Origin: Chaetoceros tenuissimus
Lineage: Eukaryota; Bacillariophyta; Thalassiosirophyceae; Chaetocerotales; Chaetocerotaceae
Direction of reading: 5' to 3'
Length of the DNA: 64,000 nt
NCBI GenBank assembly: GCA_021927905.1
Contig: BLLK01000023.1
Location: 992,001 to 1,056,000, forward strand
In this document: one piece after another, positions 59,388 through 64,000 of the stretch
How the letters are laid out: the number at the start of each line of letters is the position of its first letter
Numbering within the stretch: the stretch's first letter is position 1
Made by a program: the position numbers and the translations under genes
Notes under the pieces: generated by a model
What the model was told of the DNA's origin: nothing
Databases searched by the model: none
The model's input: the letters and a program-made list of their open reading frames with translations, nothing else

Positions 59388-62152
59388 TTACTTATGACTT
59401 CCACCTCCACAGAAGCAGCATGCATCATTAGCAGAATCACCATCATCATCATTAGCTGTAATCCAGTTGCATTGCCATGTTTCAGTGAAATCACTGCAAA
59501 CAAAGTCACCTGTATTATCATTTACCGTCCAAGATGGCTTATCCACACATTCCGATGGTGATTGCGAAGGAATCATGGAAGGAATCATACTCGGTGATGA
59601 CGAAGGTAGTTGAGATGGCTATTTTATGAGTTCTCTTTCGTAAGATAGGAATTTAGCATTCCAATAAAAGAACAAATCAAAACTTACCTCAAAAGAGGGA
59701 ATAGAGGATGGAAAGTCACTTGGTGAGGTTGAAGGTAGTGAAGAAGGAATAGAACTAGGATAATCAGATACAAAATGTGTTGCTCCACATACACAACATG
59801 CATCTTCAGCAGTGAAACCATTTACTACGACACGTCCGACATTTGATGCCTCACAAAATGCTGCATTGCTTCCAATATTTCCACAATTGATCGTCGTCAT
59901 GACATCATCTACCTCAATCTCGATAGACCAAATTGGATTATCTGCGCATTCAGATGGGGATTGCGATGGTTGACCTGAGGGCGATAAAGACAAACTAGGC
60001 AAAGTTGAAGGTGAAGTGGATATACTTGGTGACTCCGACATAACGCTAGGAGCATTGCTAAAAAGAATTGATCCACCGCAAACACAACATGCTTGTGAAG
60101 CCGTTAGTCCATTCACTATCTGCCCACCATAAGTTGAGCTTGTGCACCAATTTCCTGTTTCTCCAATATTGGTGCAGTCCACAATGACTCCATTACTCAG
60201 AGTTATCGCCCACGAAGGATTGTCTACACATGAAGATGGCTCCATAGATGGTAACATAGAGGGTAAATTCGACGGTAACGCTGTGGCTGTTGGTCCAATG
60301 GAAGGTAGACTACTCGGAAATGATGATGACGATGGTGCTGACGTGGGCTGTTCAATCAATTCAACATCTGCAATGGTTAAAACCACTCCAGCATTTACTT
60401 CCACTTCGTTCTCAATATTTCCTTCATTACTCTCAAGGGAAGCAATCACTTGTGCCTCCGTAGGTAGATTGGATGCTATGGAAGTTTGAATTTCAAAATC
60501 TATAATGTATTCAATCGAACTCGTCTGTAAGTTTCTACTTCTAACATTTATTGCTGCACAGTTGGATATTGTATCCACAATGGATGCAGAAAATTCAAAA
60601 CCTCCAGTGTTTGTATAGGGAGTTGTTTCAATGATTGCATTGATCATGGCTGTTTCCAAAGATTCAGAAGATTTACATACTCCTTCTGCAGTAATACTTG
60701 CAGTTGCCTTCATGGACGAAGTTGCACTTGGATGTGATGAGGGTGATATTGACGGAAAGCTTGAGGCTGTTGGTGACATGGAAATGCTTGGCAAATTACT
60801 TGGTATTTCTGAAATAACTGGTGTAGGCATTTGCGAAGGTGCATGTGTGACTCTAGAGCAAAATTTACAAGAGTGCATGCATGCAGATCCAATGTCACTT
60901 GCAATTCCCAATTCAGCATCTCCTTGATAGCAATATCGATTTCTCCGCCCTTTATTTTGAAGCCAACTACATTTTCGCGAAAATCCATTCTTTGCTTTGA
61001 ATGAATAGTCACTCTGATCATGACATTCACAATTGCTGCAAGTTTTAATACAAGCTCCAGCAATGTCACCTTTATGACACCATTTATCTCGTCGCTTTTG
61101 CTTCACTGATAACCATTCACAAGTTTTTCTTTTTCCACTCTTGATTGTAAACTTGAAACTATCATCATCTTGACATGAAAAAGTTGGTGCAGTCGTCGGC
61201 ATAGTCGGAGCCAATGAAACACTAGGCGAAGCAGAAGTAGTTGGACTTGCCGTCCCTCCAGAACAGAAGCCACAAGATCTTATGCATTTACTCCCCACCC
61301 CATTCGTAGCAGACCTTGCATCATCTTTCAAACAATATTTACTACGACGAGAAGCCATTGCCGATGGTTTATCTTCCAACCAAGAACAATCTACAGGCAT
61401 ACCCGAAAATGCAAGTGGGAATATGTATAATGGATCATCTGCACAATCACAATTTCCACAAGAAGATAGACATGCACCTGCGACATGTCCCCTCTTGCAA
61501 TACCTTTTCATACGAATATCTGCCTTGGAAGTGTTTTCAGTCAGCCATGCACAATTTACCATTTTATCATCTTGTCCATTATCCAGTAGAAATTTGAAGG
61601 ATGTATCATCTGTACAATCTCGTTCATCTGTTGCGATTGCTTCCTCGGAAGTTAATGATTTGGTAGTTGCTTCTGTAAATGATTTGGTTGGCTGCGATTT
61701 TACATGATGATCTTGCTTGATCTCAAGCAAAGTTTCTTTTTCGTGATCTATACAGAATAAATTATAAGTTTTCATTCACTTTTCAAAGTAACAGCTATGA
61801 AACTAAACTTGTACTTACTGAATATCGTGAATTCAAACTCGGGCAAATCTTCTTTGGCAAATTGTAGAAAACGAGAATCAACGACAAACTCATCACAGGC
61901 CTCTTGACAAATCTCATGAATTACTCTACCGTCCATTTCTTCTTGACACATTTGATGAATTTCATTTCGCCGAATAGGTTGGCCGAGAAGAGAAGTAATG
62001 TGAGTACAGATAGGATGCGTACTTGTGTCTGCTACGCTTTCGTTCCTTTGTTCCTTGCTTCCCAAGTATCTGTCACTTGACCCATAACTCCCATTTAAGA
62101 GTAAAAGGTACAACAGACACATCATGTATACTTTAGACATGTGAAGCTCCAT
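59388..62152 (-). CDS. Cys-rich modular secreted protein, tandem copy 2
   Basis: Exons 62152-61819, 61747-59688 and 59618-59388 (introns 71 and 69 bp) give 874 aa. Signal peptide within MELHMSKVYMMCLLYLLLLN. Layout is as in copy 1: the exon 1 helical block (CTHITSLLGQPIRRNEIHQM), four six-Cys modules in two pairs, PSxxPS linkers, the VEGVCKSSESLE and VLTIADVELIEQP domains, and three CxDxxxW modules. The third of these (CVDKPSWTVNDNTGDFVCSD to CCFCGGGSHK) has its own exon, whereas in copy 1 the same boundary has no intron. Exon 1 is far more alike between the copies than the rest. The function of the family is unknown; secretion is well supported and surface or wall binding is inferred. The ATG five codons in (MSKVYMM) could also be the start. 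Confidence 0.8.
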
Positions 62153-62982
62153 CTCTTTGTTGATGTATTTTGATTTGAATGCAGATCTGATAAACTGTAG
62201 AAGAAAGAAATATGTGATTGAACTTCTTAGCAGCTAGGGTACTCGACAAAAATGTGAGAGGAAACTGATTGCTCGACACTACTTATAGAAACTTGAAGCA
62301 ACAGTCTGTGCACGTTGCTTTTACAATTGAATTGAAATGTTCTTGTGTGGTGGAGAGGTGCTCTTTGTGCACAAAAAGCGTTTCAGGGTTTCCAGCTTCA
62401 AGTTGCCGCCGAGTCGTGCAAATGCATTTTGACATGGAAATGGCCTACACTTGAGAAATATAGCTTTGCTTTTGGTCATCATTGTATTGACGTCACAATC
62501 CTGTAACGTTTCTGCTAACTGTCACGGTTGTGGCATCATCTATTTTTTGATATTATTGTTTTGGCAATGTCTCCATCGTTCACTGCAACACCATGATGAT
62601 GTCAATATTCAAACATATACTAATGATATTTTAAAATTTTATGTTTTTACAAATCTATCTGGCTTGGCATTCCTAGATTGGCACTATTTCTACACTTTTC
62701 AAAATGAATATATATGGTTCTGATTGTTTGATATGTACGTACTTTCGTATAATTCTAAATGACTCCAACTATTGTCTTTGTTTTATTTCTCTTGGTAGTC
62801 ATTGGAATTTTACAGATTGAAATTGATTGGGAAGCGATTAAAGGTAACATCCATGCATTGATCATTTTGAAATATTTCACTTCTAACAAATTACAAACAT
62901 TTATGCGATGTTCTAAACAAAACTACGTAAGTTATGATATGATACTACTGCAACCTGCAATTTCTATCAAGATACGATCCGC
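62153..62982. other. Intergenic region
   Basis: These 830 bp hold the upstream region of Cys-rich copy 2 and the 3' flank of the thioredoxin-fold gene. A frame at 62451 looks like a signal peptide but begins with TTG and has no other support. No gene is called. Confidence 0.5.
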
Positions 62983-64000
62983 TCATGTAAGCTTTGTTCT
63001 CCTAAGTTGTGGTTCCATACCAATAATCTTTGCATCCCAATCCTTTCCGCTTTCCAAATTGGCTATAGCCTTGTCCAATTTTTTAGAAGGTAACTTTGCT
63101 ACGCCAAATGGTTCACCGTACATTTCACCTTTTCGAAACAGTACAAACGTAGGTACAGAATCAATCTTGAATGTAAATGTCAATTGCTTTCCTTCCTTGC
63201 CTGCACTACTCGCTTTTGCAAAGAGGATAGGAGATTCTTTTTCTTCCTTGCTAATTCTAGCCATGCGTGTATACATGGGATTCATGGTTCGACACAATTT
63301 ACAATACGGAGCAGAAACAAACAAAACTGCATCCCTTTCTTCATTTTTGATCTCCAACGTTACATCTTCCAGCGATTCAATCTCTGTCACAAAAGGATTA
63401 ACGTTATTGGCCTTTTTCTTTTTACTCGCCAATTTCTTTCCACGAGAGGGTCCCATAAATTCTTGCATTTTCGCTTCTACTACCAATTCTTCAATTCCCG
63501 GAAATCCAAAACGTACATTGGCCCCAGTTGCACTAGAACTTGGCCATATTTCAACTTCGGCATAATCCGGAAAAGAACAACCTTTGACAAAAATCTCCTT
63601 GTTTTTATGGCTACCATTTTCATTCCGATCGACAGGAAATACAATGTTCTTTTCAAAAAGTGTGGATAGAAATGCTCCAAAATTTTGTGGTGATGGTAAA
63701 CACTGCGCCCCTTCTTGTTCGGTATCATCTTTATCGACAATGACAACTCCACCCTTTTCAATACGTTTTTGATAGGTTAATACTGGATCTCGTGCAAATA
63801 GAATTCCTTCCCTTAGAACAATCTTTTGCGATGCCGTCAATGTCGATAGATATCTAGAAAGTACAATTGAGTGCATTTCAGTACAAAACAGTGGAAGGAT
63901 TTATATTCTACATACCTTTCGCAATTATTATCTCTCTTGAGTTTTTCACTAACCCCCATCTCTCCAAAGACACGATCCACACCATCTTCATAATACTTGA
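62983..64000 (-). CDS. Thioredoxin-fold protein (partial, 5' end off the right edge)
   Basis: Two exons are visible: 64000 (continuing outside) to 63916, and 63853-62983, with a 62 bp GT-AG intron joining NNCE-RYLSTLTASQ. The last ~125 residues form a thioredoxin domain: FVSAPYCKLCRTMNPMY with a CxxC active site (CKLC), then KIDSVPTFVLFRKGE, where the cis-Pro of VPT is conserved. The preceding ~170 residues (KYYEDGVDRVFGEMGVSEKL... FARDPVLTYQKRIEKGG) are not recognised and could be the end of a larger enzyme, perhaps an oxidoreductase. The CxxC pair suggests disulfide exchange with a partner or with the N-terminal part. Subcellular location cannot be told without the missing start. Confidence 0.8.

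Noticed and set aside
55988-62152. Reading the six-Cys modules as ShKT-type toxin domains
   Set aside because: Cys number and the SCxxC ending are reminiscent, but the FxF and CxW parts do not fit the ShKT pattern I know, so I leave the fold open.
62451-62723. Possible small secreted protein (RNIALLLVIIVLTSQSC...)
   Set aside because: The frame starts with TTG, no ATG precedes it in frame, and the sequence after the hydrophobic stretch has no conserved features.

Overview
The window looks like nuclear DNA of a diatom, most likely a centric species of the Chaetoceros type (inference). The reasons are short GT-AG introns of about 66-170 bp, moderately AT-rich gene-dense sequence, several secreted proteins with Pro-Ser (PSxxPS) linkers, EukCat-like single-domain cation channels, and a BspA-type leucine-rich-repeat protein whose C-terminal tail resembles a family I remember from Chaetoceros. 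No prokaryotic operons, rRNA, CRISPR arrays, or retroviral or Polinton-like elements were seen.

Layout. 1-6.4 kb (minus): two tandem copies of a large membrane-anchored or secreted protein of unknown function; the first runs off the left edge. 7.1-7.9 kb (minus): a Tudor-like protein. 8.3-25.7 kb (minus): a complete five-exon midasin gene (MDN1, 5707 aa), the giant AAA ATPase of 60S ribosome assembly. 26.1-31.8 kb (plus): a lectin-rich secreted locus (RCC1 repeats, F5/8C, CBM6-like, C-type lectin and LamG-like modules), split by an in-frame stop that an alternative donor could bypass, with a decayed domain at its 3' end. 32.6-34 kb (plus): an MgtE-type Mg2+ transporter, possibly plastid-targeted. 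34.2-37.4 kb (minus): a tandem pair of single-domain voltage-gated cation channels. 38.4-40.1 kb (minus): a WbsX-like glycosyltransferase. 40.9-41.8 kb (plus): a four-helix membrane protein with an acidic N-terminus. 42.4-44.3 kb (plus): an RCC1-repeat protein. 45.1-47.0 kb (minus): a secreted DNRLRE-domain protein and the BspA-type LRR protein. 47.3-48.0 kb: a 0.7 kb MITE-like element with clear terminal inverted repeats. 48.4-49.3 kb (plus): a four-exon secreted Asp/Ser-Gly-rich protein found by following splice sites. 50.8-54.5 kb (plus): a secreted M12-type metallopeptidase with a 38-residue tandem repeat whose middle copies are garbled. 55.0-55.4 kb (minus): a small DUF1294 membrane protein. 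56.0-62.2 kb (minus): a tandem pair of very Cys-rich secreted modular proteins. 63-64 kb (minus): the 3' part of a thioredoxin-fold gene that leaves the window.

Taken together, the region holds two housekeeping genes (midasin, Mg2+ transport) among lineage-specific secreted or surface proteins. Three gene families occur as tandem pairs, so local duplication is an important force here. The most original material is the modular extracellular proteins: the lectin locus with its conditional stop, the Cys-rich pair, the repeat metallopeptidase and the Ser-Gly protein. All exon boundaries were placed by reading GT/AG sites and frame continuity by eye; no transcript or database search was available.
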